A stretch of 64,000 nucleotides of DNA, taken from NCBI RefSeq assembly GCF_037975245.1, contig NC_092561.1, forward strand, positions 16,127,001-16,191,000. Direction: 5' to 3'. Positions 11,351 to 27,406 of the stretch are shown here, one piece after another. Position 1 is the first letter of the stretch. Every line of letters begins with the position of its first letter. The DNA is from Apostichopus japonicus. Lineage: Eukaryota; Echinodermata; Holothuroidea; Aspidochirotida; Stichopodidae. Position numbers and translations under genes: made by a program. The notes beneath the pieces are model-generated. The model worked only from the letters and a program-made list of their open reading frames with translations, was not told the origin of the DNA and did not search any database.

Positions 11351-11722
11351 CTACTTGGAGGTGGTGTACTTGGTGACAGCCTTGGTACCCTCTGAGACGG
11401 CATGCTTGGCGAGCTCACCAGGCAGCAACAGTCTGACGGCGGTCTGGACCTCCCGACTGGTGATGGTGGACTTCCTGTTGTAGTGGGCCAAACGGGAAGC
11501 TTCGGCGGCGATACGCTCGAAGATGTCGTTCACGAAGCTGTTCATGATAGACATAGCACGGCTAGAGATACCGGTGTCTGGGTGGACCTGCTTCATGACT
11601 TTGTAGATGTAGATACTGTAAGTCTCACGCCTGGTCCTTCGCCTCTTCTTGTCTCCTGGGTTGCGAGGTGCCTTGGACTTGGCGGCCTTCTTTGCTCCCT
11701 TTCCTGCAGCTTTTGGTGCCAT
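11351..11722 (-). CDS. H2B: Histone H2B (U3)
   Basis: Complete; protein identical to U2. Last intact gene before the orientation switch on this strand. Confidence 0.98.
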   Translation of the reverse strand: MAPKAAGKGAKKAAKSKAPRNPGDKKRRRTRRETYSIYIYKVMKQVHPDTGISSRAMSIMNSFVNDIFERIAAEASRLAHYNRKSTITSREVQTAVRLLLPGELAKHAVSEGTKAVTKYTTSK

Positions 11723-12086
11723 TTTGGACGTGAAGTTTTCGTTGCGATACGGTAAGTAAAGCGATGAGTGAATGAGTGTCCTCCACGCTGCGAAATGTAT
11801 TTATGACAGATTTGATATCACTTCAGCGAAGCAGAAAAACTTCCCATATTGACAAAGCACGTGCTATGCATTGCACAGCACACACGAGCTGGCCAATCAC
11901 AATGCGGAAGCTTTTCTTAATTCTTTCACGCATTGTACGATCAGGGCAAAGGGTGGCAAAGAATCCCCTCATAAGGGCACTGTGCTGTAGCTTTAGAGTC
12001 CGGACTACTTGAATGAGAGCTTTCCGGCAGGCAAATCATTTCTTTGATTCGTTTCAAGTCGAAAACATACCCAAATTTACTTCATC
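11723..12086. promoter_or_regulatory. Divergent H2B/H2A promoter (U3)
   Basis: Same 364 bp layout as U1. Confidence 0.73.
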
Positions 12087-12467
12087 ATGACTGGCAGGGG
12101 CAAAGGTGGTAAGGCCAGGGCAAAGGCCAAGAGTCGATCTGCAAGAGCAGGGCTTCAATTCCCAGTAGGTCGTGTACACAGGTTCCTGCGAAGAGGAAAT
12201 TACGCCCAGAGGATCGGCGCTGGCGCACCCGTCTACTGGCTGCCGTTACTAGAATACCTCGCCGCCGAGATCTTGGAATTGGCCGGTAACGCTGCACGTG
12301 ACAACAAGAAGACCAGGATCATCCCCCGTCATCTCCAACTCGCCATCCGAAACGACGAGGAGTTGAACAAACTCTTGAGCGGAGTCACCATCGCCCAGGG
12401 AGGTGTTCTTCCAAACATCCAGGCTGTCCTTCTACCCAAGAAGACATCCGGAGGCAAGAAGGCTTAA
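12087..12467 (+). CDS. H2A: Histone H2A with compensated double indel (U3)
   Basis: A missing C near 12236 and an extra T near 12246 cancel each other, so the ORF stays 126 codons but residues 51-54 read WLPL instead of LAAV. These lie in the alpha-2 helix of the fold next to acidic-patch Glu56, where such a change would be very unusual. With the gap only 0.95 kb away, a consensus error is the simpler reading. Confidence 0.9.
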   Translation: MTGRGKGGKARAKAKSRSARAGLQFPVGRVHRFLRRGNYAQRIGAGAPVYWLPLLEYLAAEILELAGNAARDNKKTRIIPRHLQLAIRNDEELNKLLSGVTIAQGGVLPNIQAVLLPKKTSGGKKA

Positions 12468-12505
12468 AGGGGAGGTTGCATTGCAATCGCCCATCGATTA
12501 CCAAC

Positions 12506-12521
12506 GGCTCTTTTAAGGGCC
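12506..12521 (+). terminator. Histone 3' stem-loop, H2A U3
   Basis: Consensus stem-loop and CAGAAAGAC element. Confidence 0.93.
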
Positions 12522-13188
12522 ATCAAATCACCCAGAAAGACATACTCATTCCTCTCCTCAAACATGCTTGCGTCAGTGTCTTATTTCTCCTTTTAAGTTA
12601 GATGTATCAGCTAGCTGCAACCCTAATAATCGTGGGGCTTCGGACCCTCAGCCAAAAACCAAAGGTCAGAAACCCCAAGATTTGAGTGAAAACTCCTGCT
12701 GGACAGAAATCTAACATCCCATAAATAAAAAAAATTAAAAAACTATATATAATGTATGTAGGGAACTTTTCACATGATTTTGGCCGCAGGTTTTATGAAT
12801 TAAGTATTTAGCAAGAGATCTTGGATTAGGGGATAAAGGGAACTTATTATTATTATTATTATTTATTAATAATTTTTGTAACTTTTGGGGTTTGAAATAA
12901 AAATAGATATTGAGTTTTGCTGCTTCAATGAGCTTACTGGTAGCAATGCATCTGGGGTGTTAAGTCAGATCCTAAGGGCTTTATTATTAATAGTCTTAGA
13001 AATTTGAAACTTGTAACAACTAACGAGGCATATACTACCGCAAGTATTAATCGTTTCGCACCTTTCAATGTTATTAAGTCTGGAAATTTTAGTCGGTGTG
13101 TTACGTAATCAATTCGCAAAGCCAAGCCGAGGAACGAGCATCAGCTCAAATTTTCCCCCGATCTACTGCGAGAGCCTATTGAAATGCC

Positions 13189-13288
13189 NNNNNNNNNNNN
13201 NNNNNNNNNNNNNNNNNNNNNNNNNNNNNNNNNNNNNNNNNNNNNNNNNNNNNNNNNNNNNNNNNNNNNNNNNNNNNNNNNNNNNNNN
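13189..13288. other. Assembly gap, 100 N
   Basis: Exactly 100 N, a typical placeholder for unknown length. It coincides with the switch in array orientation. Confidence 0.98.
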
Positions 13289-13804
13289 GCTATATGCCTC
13301 GTTAGTTGTTACAAGTTTCAAATTTCTAAGACTATTAATAATAAAGCCCTTAGGATCTGACTTAACACCCCAGATGCATTGCTACCAGTAAGCTCATTGA
13401 AGCAGCAAAACTCAATATCTATTTTTATTTCAAACCCCAAAAGTTACAAAAATTATTAATAAATAATAATAATAATAATAAGTTCCCTTTATCCCCTAAT
13501 CCAAGATCTCTTGCTAAATACTTAATTCATAAAACCTGCGGCCAAAATCATGTGAAAAGTTCCCTACATACATTATATATAGTTTTTTAATTTTTTTTAT
13601 TTTATGGGATGTTAGATTTCTGTCCAGCAGGAGTTTTCACTCAAATCTTGGGGTTTCTGACCTTTGGTTTTTGGCTGAGGGTCCGAAGCCCCACGATTAT
13701 TAGGGTTGCAGCTAGCTGATACATCTAACTTAAAAGGAGAAATAAGACACTGACGCAAGCATGTTTGAGGAGAGGAATGAGTATGTCTTTCTGGGTGATT
13801 TGAT

Positions 13805-13820
13805 GGCCCTTAAAAGAGCC
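13805..13820 (-). terminator. Histone 3' stem-loop, H2A U4
   Basis: Consensus stem-loop, minus strand. Confidence 0.93.
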
Positions 13821-13858
13821 GTTGGTAATCGATGGGCGATTGCAATGCAACCTCCCCT

Positions 13859-14239
13859 TTAAGCCTTCTTGCCTCCGGATGTCTTCTTGGGTAGAAGGAC
13901 AGCCTGGATGTTTGGAAGAACACCTCCCTGGGCGATGGTGACTCCGCTCAAGAGTTTGTTCAACTCCTCGTCGTTTCGGATGGCGAGTTGGAGATGACGG
14001 GGGATGATCCTGGTCTTCTTGTTGTCACGTGCAGCGTTACCGGCCAATTCCAAGATCTCGGCGGCGAGGTATTCTAGTACGGCAGCCAGGTAGACGGGTG
14101 CGCCAGCGCCGATCCTCTGGGCGTAATTTCCTCTTCGCAGGAACCTGTGTACACGACCTACTGGGAATTGAAGCCCTGCTCTTGCAGATCGACTCTTGGC
14201 CTTTGCCCTGGCCTTACCACCTTTGCCCCTGCCAGTCAT
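13859..14239 (-). CDS. H2A: Histone H2A (U4)
   Basis: First gene after the gap and in reversed orientation. Full length, identical protein. Confidence 0.98.
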   Translation of the reverse strand: MTGRGKGGKARAKAKSRSARAGLQFPVGRVHRFLRRGNYAQRIGAGAPVYLAAVLEYLAAEILELAGNAARDNKKTRIIPRHLQLAIRNDEELNKLLSGVTIAQGGVLPNIQAVLLPKKTSGGKKA

Positions 14240-14603
14240 GATGAAGTAAATTTGGGTATGTTTTCGACTTGAAACGAATCAAAGAAATGATTTGCCTGCC
14301 GGAAAGCTCTCATTCAAGTAGTCCGGACTCTAAAGCTACAGCACAGTGCCCTTATGAGGGGATTCTTTGCCACCCTTTGCCCTGATCGTACAATGCGTGA
14401 AAGAATTAAGAAAAGCTTCCGCATTGTGATTGGCCAGCTCGTGTGTGCTGTGCAATGCATAGCACGTGCTTTGTCAATATGGGAAGTTTTTCTGCTTCGC
14501 TGAAGTGATATCAAATCTGTCATAAATACATTTCGCAGCGTGGAGGACACTCATTCACTCATCGCTTTACTTACCGTATCGCAACGAAAACTTCACGTCC
14601 AAA
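14240..14603. promoter_or_regulatory. Divergent H2A/H2B promoter (U4)
   Basis: Reverse complement of the U1 region, same motifs. Confidence 0.73.
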
Positions 14604-14976
<373 letters not shown>

Positions 14977-15011
14977 ATTGTTCTTCTCGTGTAGAAGGCT
15001 CGACATCCAAC

Positions 15012-15027
15012 GGCTCTTTTAAGGGCC
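15012..15027 (+). terminator. Histone 3' stem-loop, H2B U4
   Basis: Consensus stem-loop. Confidence 0.93.
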
Positions 15028-15786
15028 ATCCTATATTCCAGAAACGGCAGACTTATCTCCCCCTCCTCAAACATGCAGTTTCGTTGTCTCTTATTTTAAG
15101 TAATCTAACATTGTATCATATATACCTGTTACTCTCAAGCCATTGACCGTGTAGTTGATCACGTTCTGGGGCCCGTTTATCGATAATAATAATATTAATA
15201 AGTGATATTTATATAGCGCATAATCAGCAAAGCTGCGCCAAAAAAAGAAAAAAAAAAGAAGTAAAAGCCAAAGGCAACAATATAAAAAAAAAAAAAAAAA
15301 ACACACCCGTACTAAACGATACTAAAACGCATATAGTCCAAAACAATTTAAGAAGCATGTAAATAGATTCAATCATAGTCCAGGTTTAAATATATATAAG
15401 TATGAGGAACTATAGTACAGTAAGAGAATTATTGTAAAAGCCTAAATACTAAACGATACAAAATAGAGCCCTAAACGTAGTAAATAAATGAAAATTTTTA
15501 AATTAAAAAAAAAAAAAAAACATTACAGTAAGAGAATTATTACAAAATCCTAAAACAGATCAAATACCCAATACTGAACGATACAAAATAGAGTCTAAAC
15601 GTACTAAATAAATGAAAGATAAATATTAAAAAAAATAAAATGTTCAGAATTAAGTAACTAGTTCCAAACGTAGTATCTATGCACAATAACAGTTAAAACA
15701 CAGTCAATCACACAGTAAAAGCGAGTCTAACATAATATGCTTTCAAAGCAGTTTTTAAAAGTGGTAAGAGAAATGCATACACTCAC

Positions 15787-15898
15787 AGAGTTCGGTATAG
15801 GCATTCTGGGAGCGCTGACTGAGAAGGCTCTGTCGCCGGTCTTGCATCTTGTTCTCTTCTCCTTGAGCAATTCCTGCGATGATGACCGTAGGGTTCTG
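15787..15898 (-). other. Exon-like island (U4)
   Basis: Identical to the U1 island, with both splice-like signals. Confidence 0.4.
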
Positions 15899-16901
15899 CT
15901 AGGTTTGTACGGTGTAAGGAGACAAGACAGGTATTAGAATCCATAATAATCCATAATAAATCCAACAATAACGATAAATAACCTCTAAGTCCTCCCCCAC
16001 CACACACAAACACTCAATAGTTTCACTTGCGATGATCGCGACATAGCCACATATGAAAATCCGCTCTTTAGTAAGACTGACGTTCATTTTTCGCCACTGT
16101 CAACTTCTGCACCTTTCTAGCTAATTAGTCTGGAACAATAGCATGCGTGTTACGTAATCGACTCGCCAAGCCTAGCGAGCTTGGAAAAGTAACTTCCTCG
16201 GCTCACATTACCAGTGATCTACCGCGTGAGCCAAATAAAATGCCCGAGGCAAGGGAAACTGTTCTGGCAGTGGTAAAAAAAGGGCGCATTTTCAAATGAT
16301 ATGTTGTCTCGCATTTGGGACTAATCGTGTAACGGTACAGTCGTGCATGCATTGTGTTCAATGGACAAGTAGCGATTCGGGAGGGGGGTGGAGGGGTGGG
16401 GGAAGTTCGTATTGTCTTGCTTCTTGGGTCGTATGTCTTAGAACTTCACTGGTTTGCTGTATTGGTGAACTGGGGGTTGTTGCAGAATTTTATTACGTAT
16501 AATAACCGACTTCACTTGAGTATAAATAAAAGGAGTTTACCCCTGCTCGACCTTCGCAAGAGGTCCTACGGGGGATAATATTGAAGTTTTGTAGAATAGA
16601 CACTTCTTTTTTTTTCCTAGGGAAAGTTGTCTATATAAACAAACAGGAGGTCGGAACTGAAGAGCCAATTAGGTAGGGATTACTAAAGGGGGGGGGGACT
16701 TCACTTGAGGGAGGGGGTGGATTTCAATTACGGTGTTTTGAAATTTCTAGCAAAATTGCCTATGCATATAACTTATTTTGCCCGATGCTGGCGTATACAT
16801 ACACACACACATACATTCACTCACACAAAGAAAAGAATTAAGACGACGAATTGCATGTTTCGAGGGAGAGGAATGAGTAACTCTCTCTGGGGATATTTGA
16901 T

Positions 16902-16917
16902 GGCCCTTAAAAGAGCC
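16902..16917 (-). terminator. Histone 3' stem-loop, H4 U4
   Basis: Consensus stem-loop. Confidence 0.93.
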
Positions 16918-16956
16918 GTTGGATTTCGATTCGTCTTCGTGACAGGAAAGATGCAT

Positions 16957-18427
<1,471 letters not shown>

Positions 18428-18463
18428 ATCGTATCTGTCTCCGACGGATTCTCGAAAACCAAC

Positions 18464-18479
18464 GGCTCTTTTAAGGGCC
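18464..18479 (+). terminator. Histone 3' stem-loop, H3 U4
   Basis: Consensus stem-loop. Confidence 0.93.
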
Positions 18480-19564
18480 ATCATATCTACCAGTTAAAGC
18501 AGATTTTTCTCTCCCTCCGAACATGCAACTTGTCGTCTCATTATTATTTTTTTTTTTTTTTTTTTTTTTTAATGATTATCATTATTATTGTAATTATTAC
18601 TTCTATGCTGGGTGGTTGGTGATTCCCTTCGTGCATGATGCAATTCACTAATCAATAATCAAAGTGAGCTTATCCCTAACTCATAATCATAACCCCTAAT
18701 CCACACACACACACACTCTATCCTAATCGCCTTGGTATTATAAGCGTGTTAACATGGGTTGACACACATCAGCGTGTATGTTAACGATCTCCAATACAAG
18801 AGAAGTAAATCTTAAAAACGTAGTAATATCTCTATCGTTCAAAGCACGGAAGATCTTAAATTTAATACCACTGCCATAACAGTTTACCTGCCTCGGGCAT
18901 TTCAATAGGCTCTCGCAGTAGATCGGGGGAAAATTTGAGCTGATGCTCGTTCCCTCGGCTTGGCTTTGCGAATTGATTACGTAACACACCGACTAAAATT
19001 TCCAGACTTAATAACATTGAAAGGTGCGAAACGATTAATACTTGCGGTAGTATATGCCTCGTTAGTTGTTACAAGTTTCAAATTTCTAAGACTATTAATA
19101 ATAAAGCCCTTAGGATCTGACTTAACACCCCAGATGCATTGCTACCAGTAAGCTCATTGAAGCAGCAAAACTCAATATCTATTTTTATTTCAAACCCCAA
19201 AAGTTACAAAAATTATTAATAAATAATAATAATAATAATAAGTTCCCTTTATCCCCTAATCCAAGATCTCTTGCTAAATACTTAATTCATAAAACCTGCG
19301 GCCAAAATCATGTGAAAAGTTCCCTACATACATTATATATAGTTTTTTAATTTTTTTAATTTTATGGGATGTTAGATTTCTGTCCAGCAGGAGTTTTCAC
19401 TCAAATCTTGGGGTTTCTGACCTTTGGTTTTTGGCTGAGGGTCCGAAGCCCCACGATTATTAGGGTTGCAGCTAGCTGATACATCTAACTTAAAAGGAGA
19501 AATAAGACACTGACGCAAGCATGTTTGAGGAGAGGAATGAGTATGTCTTTCTGGGTGATTTGAT

Positions 19565-19580
19565 GGCCCTTAAAAGAGCC
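19565..19580 (-). terminator. Histone 3' stem-loop, H2A U5
   Basis: Consensus stem-loop. Confidence 0.93.
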
Positions 19581-19618
19581 GTTGGTAATCGATGGGCGAT
19601 TGCAATGCAACCTCCCCT

Positions 19619-19999
19619 TTAAGCCTTCTTGCCTCCGGATGTCTTCTTGGGTAGAAGGACAGCCTGGATGTTTGGAAGAACACCTCCCTGGGCGATGGTG
19701 ACTCCGCTCAAGAGTTTGTTCAACTCCTCGTCGTTTCGGATGGCGAGTTGGAGATGACGGGGGATGATCCTGGTCTTCTTGTTGTCACGTGCAGCGTTAC
19801 CGGCCAATTCCAAGATCTCGGCGGCGAGGTATTCTAGTACGGCAGCCAGGTAGACGGGTGCGCCAGCGCCGATCCTCTGGGCGTAATTTCCTCTTCGCAG
19901 GAACCTGTGTACACGACCTACTGGGAATTGAAGCCCTGCTCTTGCAGATCGACTCTTGGCCTTTGCCCTGGCCTTACCACCTTTGCCCCTGCCAGTCAT
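19619..19999 (-). CDS. H2A: Histone H2A (U5)
   Basis: Intact, identical protein. Confidence 0.98.
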   Translation of the reverse strand: MTGRGKGGKARAKAKSRSARAGLQFPVGRVHRFLRRGNYAQRIGAGAPVYLAAVLEYLAAEILELAGNAARDNKKTRIIPRHLQLAIRNDEELNKLLSGVTIAQGGVLPNIQAVLLPKKTSGGKKA

Positions 20000-20363
20000 G
20001 ATGAAGTAAATTTGGGTATGTTTTCGACTTGAAACGAATCAAAGAAATGATTTGCCTGCCGGAAAGCTCTCATTCAAGTAGTCCGGACTCTAAAGCTACA
20101 GCACAGTGCCCTTATGAGGGGATTCTTTGCCACCCTTTGCCCTGATCGTACAATGCGTGAAAGAATTAAGAAAAGCTTCCGCATTGTGATTGGCCAGCTC
20201 GTGTGTGCTGTGCAATGCATAGCACGTGCTTTGTCAATATGGGAAGTTTTTCTGCTTCGCTGAAGTGATATCAAATCTGTCATAAATACATTTCGCAGCG
20301 TGGAGGACACTCATTCACTCATCGCTTTACTTACCGTATCGCAACGAAAACTTCACGTCCAAA
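20000..20363. promoter_or_regulatory. Divergent H2A/H2B promoter (U5)
   Basis: Same layout as U1, reversed. Confidence 0.73.
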
Positions 20364-20735
20364 ATGGCACCAAAAGCTGCAGGAAAGGGAGCAAAGAAGG
20401 CCGCCAAGTCCAAGGCACCTCGCAACCCAGGAGACAAGAAGAGGCGAAGGACCAGGCGTGAGACTTACAGTATCTACATCTACAAAGTCATGAAGCAGGT
20501 CCACCCAGACACCGGTATCTCTAGCCGTGCTATGTCTATCATGAACAGCTTCGTGAACGACATCTTCGAGCGTATCGCCGCCGAAGCTTCCCGTTTGGCC
20601 CACTACAACAGGAAGTCCACCATCACCAGTCGGGAGGTCCAGACCGCCGTCAGACTGTTGCTGCCTGGTGAGCTCGCCAAGCATGCCGTCTCAGAGGGTA
20701 CCAAGGCTGTCACCAAGTACACCACCTCCAAGTAG
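20364..20735 (+). CDS. H2B: Histone H2B (U5)
   Basis: Intact, identical to U2. Confidence 0.98.
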   Translation: MAPKAAGKGAKKAAKSKAPRNPGDKKRRRTRRETYSIYIYKVMKQVHPDTGISSRAMSIMNSFVNDIFERIAAEASRLAHYNRKSTITSREVQTAVRLLLPGELAKHAVSEGTKAVTKYTTSK

Positions 20736-20770
20736 ATTGTTCTTCTCGTGTAGAAGGCTCGACATCCAAC

Positions 20771-20786
20771 GGCTCTTTTAAGGGCC
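20771..20786 (+). terminator. Histone 3' stem-loop, H2B U5
   Basis: Consensus stem-loop. Confidence 0.93.
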
Positions 20787-21543
20787 ATCCTATATTCCAG
20801 AAACGGCAGACTTATCTCCCCCTCCTCAAACATGCAGTTTCGTTGTCTCTTATTTTAAGTAATCTAACATTGTATCATATATACCTGTTACTCTCAAGCC
20901 ATTGACCGTGTAGTTGATCACGTTCTGGGGCCCGTTTATCGATAATAATAATATTAATAAGTGATATTTATATAGCGCATAATCAGCAAAGCTGCGCCAA
21001 AAAAAGAAAAAAAAAAGAAGTAAAAGCCAAAGGCAACAATATAAAAAAAAAAAAAAAACACACCCGTACTAAACGATACTAAAACGCATATAGTCCAAAA
21101 CAATTTAAGAAGCATGTAAATAGATTCAATCATAGTCCAGGTTTAAATATATATAAGTATGAGGAACTATAGTACAGTAAGAGAATTATTGTAAAAGCCT
21201 AAATACTAAACGATACAAAATAGAGCCCTAAACGTAGTAAATAAATGAAAATTTTTAAATTAAAAAAAAAAAAAAAACATTACAGTAAGAGAATTATTAC
21301 AAAATCCTAAAACAGATCAAATACCCAATACTGAACGATACAAAATAGAGTCTAAACGTACTAAATAAATGAAAGATAAATATTAAAAAAAATAAAATGT
21401 TCAGAATTAAGTAACTAGTTCCAAACGTAGTATCTATGCACAATAACAGTTAAAACACAGTCAATCACACAGTAAAAGCGAGTCTAACATAATATGCTTT
21501 CAAAGCAGTTTTTAAAAGTGGTAAGAGAAATGCATACACTCAC

Positions 21544-21655
21544 AGAGTTCGGTATAGGCATTCTGGGAGCGCTGACTGAGAAGGCTCTGTCGCCGGTCTT
21601 GCATCTTGTTCTCTTCTCCTTGAGCAATTCCTGCGATGATGACCGTAGGGTTCTG
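21544..21655 (-). other. Exon-like island (U5)
   Basis: Identical island and flanking signals. Confidence 0.4.
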
Positions 21656-22658
21656 CTAGGTTTGTACGGTGTAAGGAGACAAGACAGGTATTAGAATCCA
21701 TAATAATCCATAATAAATCCAACAATAACGATAAATAACCTCTAAGTCCTCCCCCACCACACACAAACACTCAATAGTTTCACTTGCGATGATCGCGACA
21801 TAGCCACATATGAAAATCCGCTCTTTAGTAAGACTGACGTTCATTTTTCGCCACTGTCAACTTCTGCACCTTTCTAGCTAATTAGTCTGGAACAATAGCA
21901 TGCGTGTTACGTAATCGACTCGCCAAGCCTAGCGAGCTTGGAAAAGTAACTTCCTCGGCTCACATTACCAGTGATCTACCGCGTGAGCCAAATAAAATGC
22001 CCGAGGCAAGGGAAACTGTTCTGGCAGTGGTAAAAAAAGGGCGCATTTTCAAATGATATGTTGTCTCGCATTTGGGACTAATCGTGTAACGGTACAGTCG
22101 TGCATGCATTGTGTTCAATGGACAAGTAGCGATTCGGGAGGGGGGTGGAGGGGTGGGGGAAGTTCGTATTGTCTTGCTTCTTGGGTCGTATGTCTTAGAA
22201 CTTCACTGGTTTGCTGTATTGGTGAACTGGGGGTTGTTGCAGAATTTTATTACGTATAATAACCGACTTCACTTGAGTATAAATAAAAGGAGTTTACCCC
22301 TGCTCGACCTTCGCAAGAGGTCCTACGGGGGATAATATTGAAGTTTTGTAGAATAGACACTTCTTTTTTTTTCCTAGGGAAAGTTGTCTATATAAACAAA
22401 CAGGAGGTCGGAACTGAAGAGCCAATTAGGTAGGGATTACTAAAGGGGGGGGGGACTTCACTTGAGGGAGGGGGTGGATTTCAATTACGGTGTTTTGAAA
22501 TTTCTAGCAAAATTGCCTATGCATATAACTTATTTTGCCCGATGCTGGCGTATACATACACACACACATACATTCACTCACACAAAGAAAAGAATTAAGA
22601 CGACGAATTGCATGTTTCGAGGGAGAGGAATGAGTAACTCTCTCTGGGGATATTTGAT

Positions 22659-22674
22659 GGCCCTTAAAAGAGCC
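22659..22674 (-). terminator. Histone 3' stem-loop, H4 U5
   Basis: Consensus stem-loop. Confidence 0.93.
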
Positions 22675-22713
22675 GTTGGATTTCGATTCGTCTTCGTGAC
22701 AGGAAAGATGCAT

Positions 22714-24184
<1,471 letters not shown>

Positions 24185-24220
24185 ATCGTATCTGTCTCCG
24201 ACGGATTCTCGAAAACCAAC

Positions 24221-24236
24221 GGCTCTTTTAAGGGCC
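24221..24236 (+). terminator. Histone 3' stem-loop, H3 U5
   Basis: Consensus stem-loop. Confidence 0.93.
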
Positions 24237-25315
24237 ATCATATCTACCAGTTAAAGCAGATTTTTCTCTCCCTCCGAACATGCAACTTGTCGTCTCATTA
24301 TTATTTTTTTTTTTTTTTTTTAATGATTATCATTATTATTGTAATTATTACTTCTATGCTGGGTGGTTGGTGATTCCCTTCGTGCATGATGCAATTCACT
24401 AATCAATAATCAAAGTGAGCTTATCCCTAACTCATAATCATAACCCCTAATCCACACACACACACACTCTATCCTAATCGCCTTGGTATTATAAGCGTGT
24501 TAACATGGGTTGACACACATCAGCGTGTATGTTAACGATCTCCAATACAAGAGAAGTAAATCTTAAAAACGTAGTAATATCTCTATCGTTCAAAGCACGG
24601 AAGATCTTAAATTTAATACCACTGCCATAACAGTTTACCTGCCTCGGGCATTTCAATAGGCTCTCGCAGTAGATCGGGGGAAAATTTGAGCTGATGCTCG
24701 TTCCCTCGGCTTGGCTTTGCGAATTGATTACGTAACACACCGACTAAAATTTCCAGACTTAATAACATTGAAAGGTGCGAAACGATTAATACTTGCGGTA
24801 GTATATGCCTCGTTAGTTGTTACAAGTTTCAAATTTCTAAGACTATTAATAATAAAGCCCTTAGGATCTGACTTAACACCCCAGATGCATTGCTACCAGT
24901 AAGCTCATTGAAGCAGCAAAACTCAATATCTATTTTTATTTCAAACCCCAAAAGTTACAAAAATTATTAATAAATAATAATAATAATAATAAGTTCCCTT
25001 TATCCCCTAATCCAAGATCTCTTGCTAAATACTTAATTCATAAAACCTGCGGCCAAAATCATGTGAAAAGTTCCCTACATACATTATATATAGTTTTTTA
25101 ATTTTTTTTATTTTATGGGATGTTAGATTTCTGTCCAGCAGGAGTTTTCACTCAAATCTTGGGGTTTCTGACCTTTGGTTTTTGGCTGAGGGTCCGAAGC
25201 CCCACGATTATTAGGGTTGCAGCTAGCTGATACATCTAACTTAAAAGGAGAAATAAGACACTGACGCAAGCATGTTTGAGGAGAGGAATGAGTATGTCTT
25301 TCTGGGTGATTTGAT

Positions 25316-25331
25316 GGCCCTTAAAAGAGCC
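25316..25331 (-). terminator. Histone 3' stem-loop, H2A U6
   Basis: Consensus stem-loop. Confidence 0.93.
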
Positions 25332-25369
25332 GTTGGTAATCGATGGGCGATTGCAATGCAACCTCCCCT

Positions 25370-25750
25370 TTAAGCCTTCTTGCCTCCGGATGTCTTCTTG
25401 GGTAGAAGGACAGCCTGGATGTTTGGAAGAACACCTCCCTGGGCGATGGTGACTCCGCTCAAGAGTTTGTTCAACTCCTCGTCGTTTCGGATGGCGAGTT
25501 GGAGATGACGGGGGATGATCCTGGTCTTCTTGTTGTCACGTGCAGCGTTACCGGCCAATTCCAAGATCTCGGCGGCGAGGTATTCTAGTACGGCAGCCAG
25601 GTAGACGGGTGCGCCAGCGCCGATCCTCTGGGCGTAATTTCCTCTTCGCAGGAACCTGTGTACACGACCTACTGGGAATTGAAGCCCTGCTCTTGCAGAT
25701 CGACTCTTGGCCTTTGCCCTGGCCTTACCACCTTTGCCCCTGCCAGTCAT
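25370..25750 (-). CDS. H2A: Histone H2A (U6)
   Basis: Intact, identical protein. Confidence 0.98.
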   Translation of the reverse strand: MTGRGKGGKARAKAKSRSARAGLQFPVGRVHRFLRRGNYAQRIGAGAPVYLAAVLEYLAAEILELAGNAARDNKKTRIIPRHLQLAIRNDEELNKLLSGVTIAQGGVLPNIQAVLLPKKTSGGKKA

Positions 25751-26114
25751 GATGAAGTAAATTTGGGTATGTTTTCGACTTGAAACGAATCAAAGAAATG
25801 ATTTGCCTGCCGGAAAGCTCTCATTCAAGTAGTCCGGACTCTAAAGCTACAGCACAGTGCCCTTATGAGGGGATTCTTTGCCACCCTTTGCCCTGATCGT
25901 ACAATGCGTGAAAGAATTAAGAAAAGCTTCCGCATTGTGATTGGCCAGCTCGTGTGTGCTGTGCAATGCATAGCACGTGCTTTGTCAATATGGGAAGTTT
26001 TTCTGCTTCGCTGAAGTGATATCAAATCTGTCATAAATACATTTCGCAGCGTGGAGGACACTCATTCACTCATCGCTTTACTTACCGTATCGCAACGAAA
26101 ACTTCACGTCCAAA
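25751..26114. promoter_or_regulatory. Divergent H2A/H2B promoter (U6)
   Basis: Same layout. Confidence 0.73.
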
Positions 26115-26486
26115 ATGGCACCAAAAGCTGCAGGAAAGGGAGCAAAGAAGGCCGCCAAGTCCAAGGCACCTCGCAACCCAGGAGACAAGAAGAGGCGAAG
26201 GACCAGGCGTGAGACTTACAGTATCTACATCTACAAAGTCATGAAGCAGGTCCACCCAGACACCGGTATCTCTAGCCGTGCTATGTCTATCATGAACAGC
26301 TTCGTGAACGACATCTTCGAGCGTATCGCCGCCGAAGCTTCCCGTTTGGCCCACTACAACAGGAAGTCCACCATCACCAGTCGGGAGGTCCAGACCGCCG
26401 TCAGACTGTTGCTGCCTGGTGAGCTCGCCAAGCATGCCGTCTCAGAGGGTACCAAGGCTGTCACCAAGTACACCACCTCCAAGTAG
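26115..26486 (+). CDS. H2B: Histone H2B (U6)
   Basis: Intact, identical to U2. Confidence 0.98.
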   Translation: MAPKAAGKGAKKAAKSKAPRNPGDKKRRRTRRETYSIYIYKVMKQVHPDTGISSRAMSIMNSFVNDIFERIAAEASRLAHYNRKSTITSREVQTAVRLLLPGELAKHAVSEGTKAVTKYTTSK

Positions 26487-26521
26487 ATTGTTCTTCTCGT
26501 GTAGAAGGCTCGACATCCAAC

Positions 26522-26537
26522 GGCTCTTTTAAGGGCC
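26522..26537 (+). terminator. Histone 3' stem-loop, H2B U6
   Basis: Consensus stem-loop. Confidence 0.93.
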
Positions 26538-27294
26538 ATCCTATATTCCAGAAACGGCAGACTTATCTCCCCCTCCTCAAACATGCAGTTTCGTTGTCTC
26601 TTATTTTAAGTAATCTAACATTGTATCATATATACCTGTTACTCTCAAGCCATTGACCGTGTAGTTGATCACGTTCTGGGGCCCGTTTATCGATAATAAT
26701 AATATTAATAAGTGATATTTATATAGCGCATAATCAGCAAAGCTGCGCCAAAAAAAGAAAAAAAAAAGAAGTAAAAGCCAAAGGCAACAATATAAAAAAA
26801 AAAAAAAAACACACCCGTACTAAACGATACTAAAACGCATATAGTCCAAAACAATTTAAGAAGCATGTAAATAGATTCAATCATAGTCCAGGTTTAAATA
26901 TATATAAGTATGAGGAACTATAGTACAGTAAGAGAATTATTGTAAAAGCCTAAATACTAAACGATACAAAATAGAGCCCTAAACGTAGTAAATAAATGAA
27001 AATTTTTAAATTAAAAAAAAAAAAAAAACATTACAGTAAGAGAATTATTACAAAATCCTAAAACAGATCAAATACCCAATACTGAACGATACAAAATAGA
27101 GTCTAAACGTACTAAATAAATGAAAGATAAATATTAAAAAAAATAAAATGTTCAGAATTAAGTAACTAGTTCCAAACGTAGTATCTATGCACAATAACAG
27201 TTAAAACACAGTCAATCACACAGTAAAAGCGAGTCTAACATAATATGCTTTCAAAGCAGTTTTTAAAAGTGGTAAGAGAAATGCATACACTCAC

Positions 27295-27406
27295 AGAGTT
27301 CGGTATAGGCATTCTGGGAGCGCTGACTGAGAAGGCTCTGTCGCCGGTCTTGCATCTTGTTCTCTTCTCCTTGAGCAATTCCTGCGATGATGACCGTAGG
27401 GTTCTG
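27295..27406 (-). other. Exon-like island (U6)
   Basis: Identical island. Confidence 0.4.

Larger units (their letters stand above)
12468..13858. other. Head-to-head H2A-H2A spacer with gap (U3/U4)
   Basis: Two H2A-H3 type spacer halves facing each other across a gap. The left half ends within repeat copy A; the right half restarts as the reverse complement about 150 bp earlier in the same spacer. There is no H3 or H4 between them. Single-base losses near 12724 and 13130. Confidence 0.85.
14977..16956. other. H4-H2B spacer (U4)
   Basis: Reverse complement of the U1 spacer with all its elements, including repeat copy B (16109-16275) and the SINE-like end. No gene beyond the exon-like island. 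Confidence 0.83.
18428..19618. other. H3-H2A spacer (U4/U5)
   Basis: As U1 reversed; T tract of 24. Near 19358 a T-to-A substitution distinguishes this copy from the others. Confidence 0.83.
20736..22713. other. H2B-H4 spacer (U5)
   Basis: Same elements as U1, reversed. No gene beyond the exon-like island. Confidence 0.83.
24185..25369. other. H3-H2A spacer (U5/U6)
   Basis: Shortest intact version, because the T tract after H3 is only 18. No gene seen. Confidence 0.83.
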
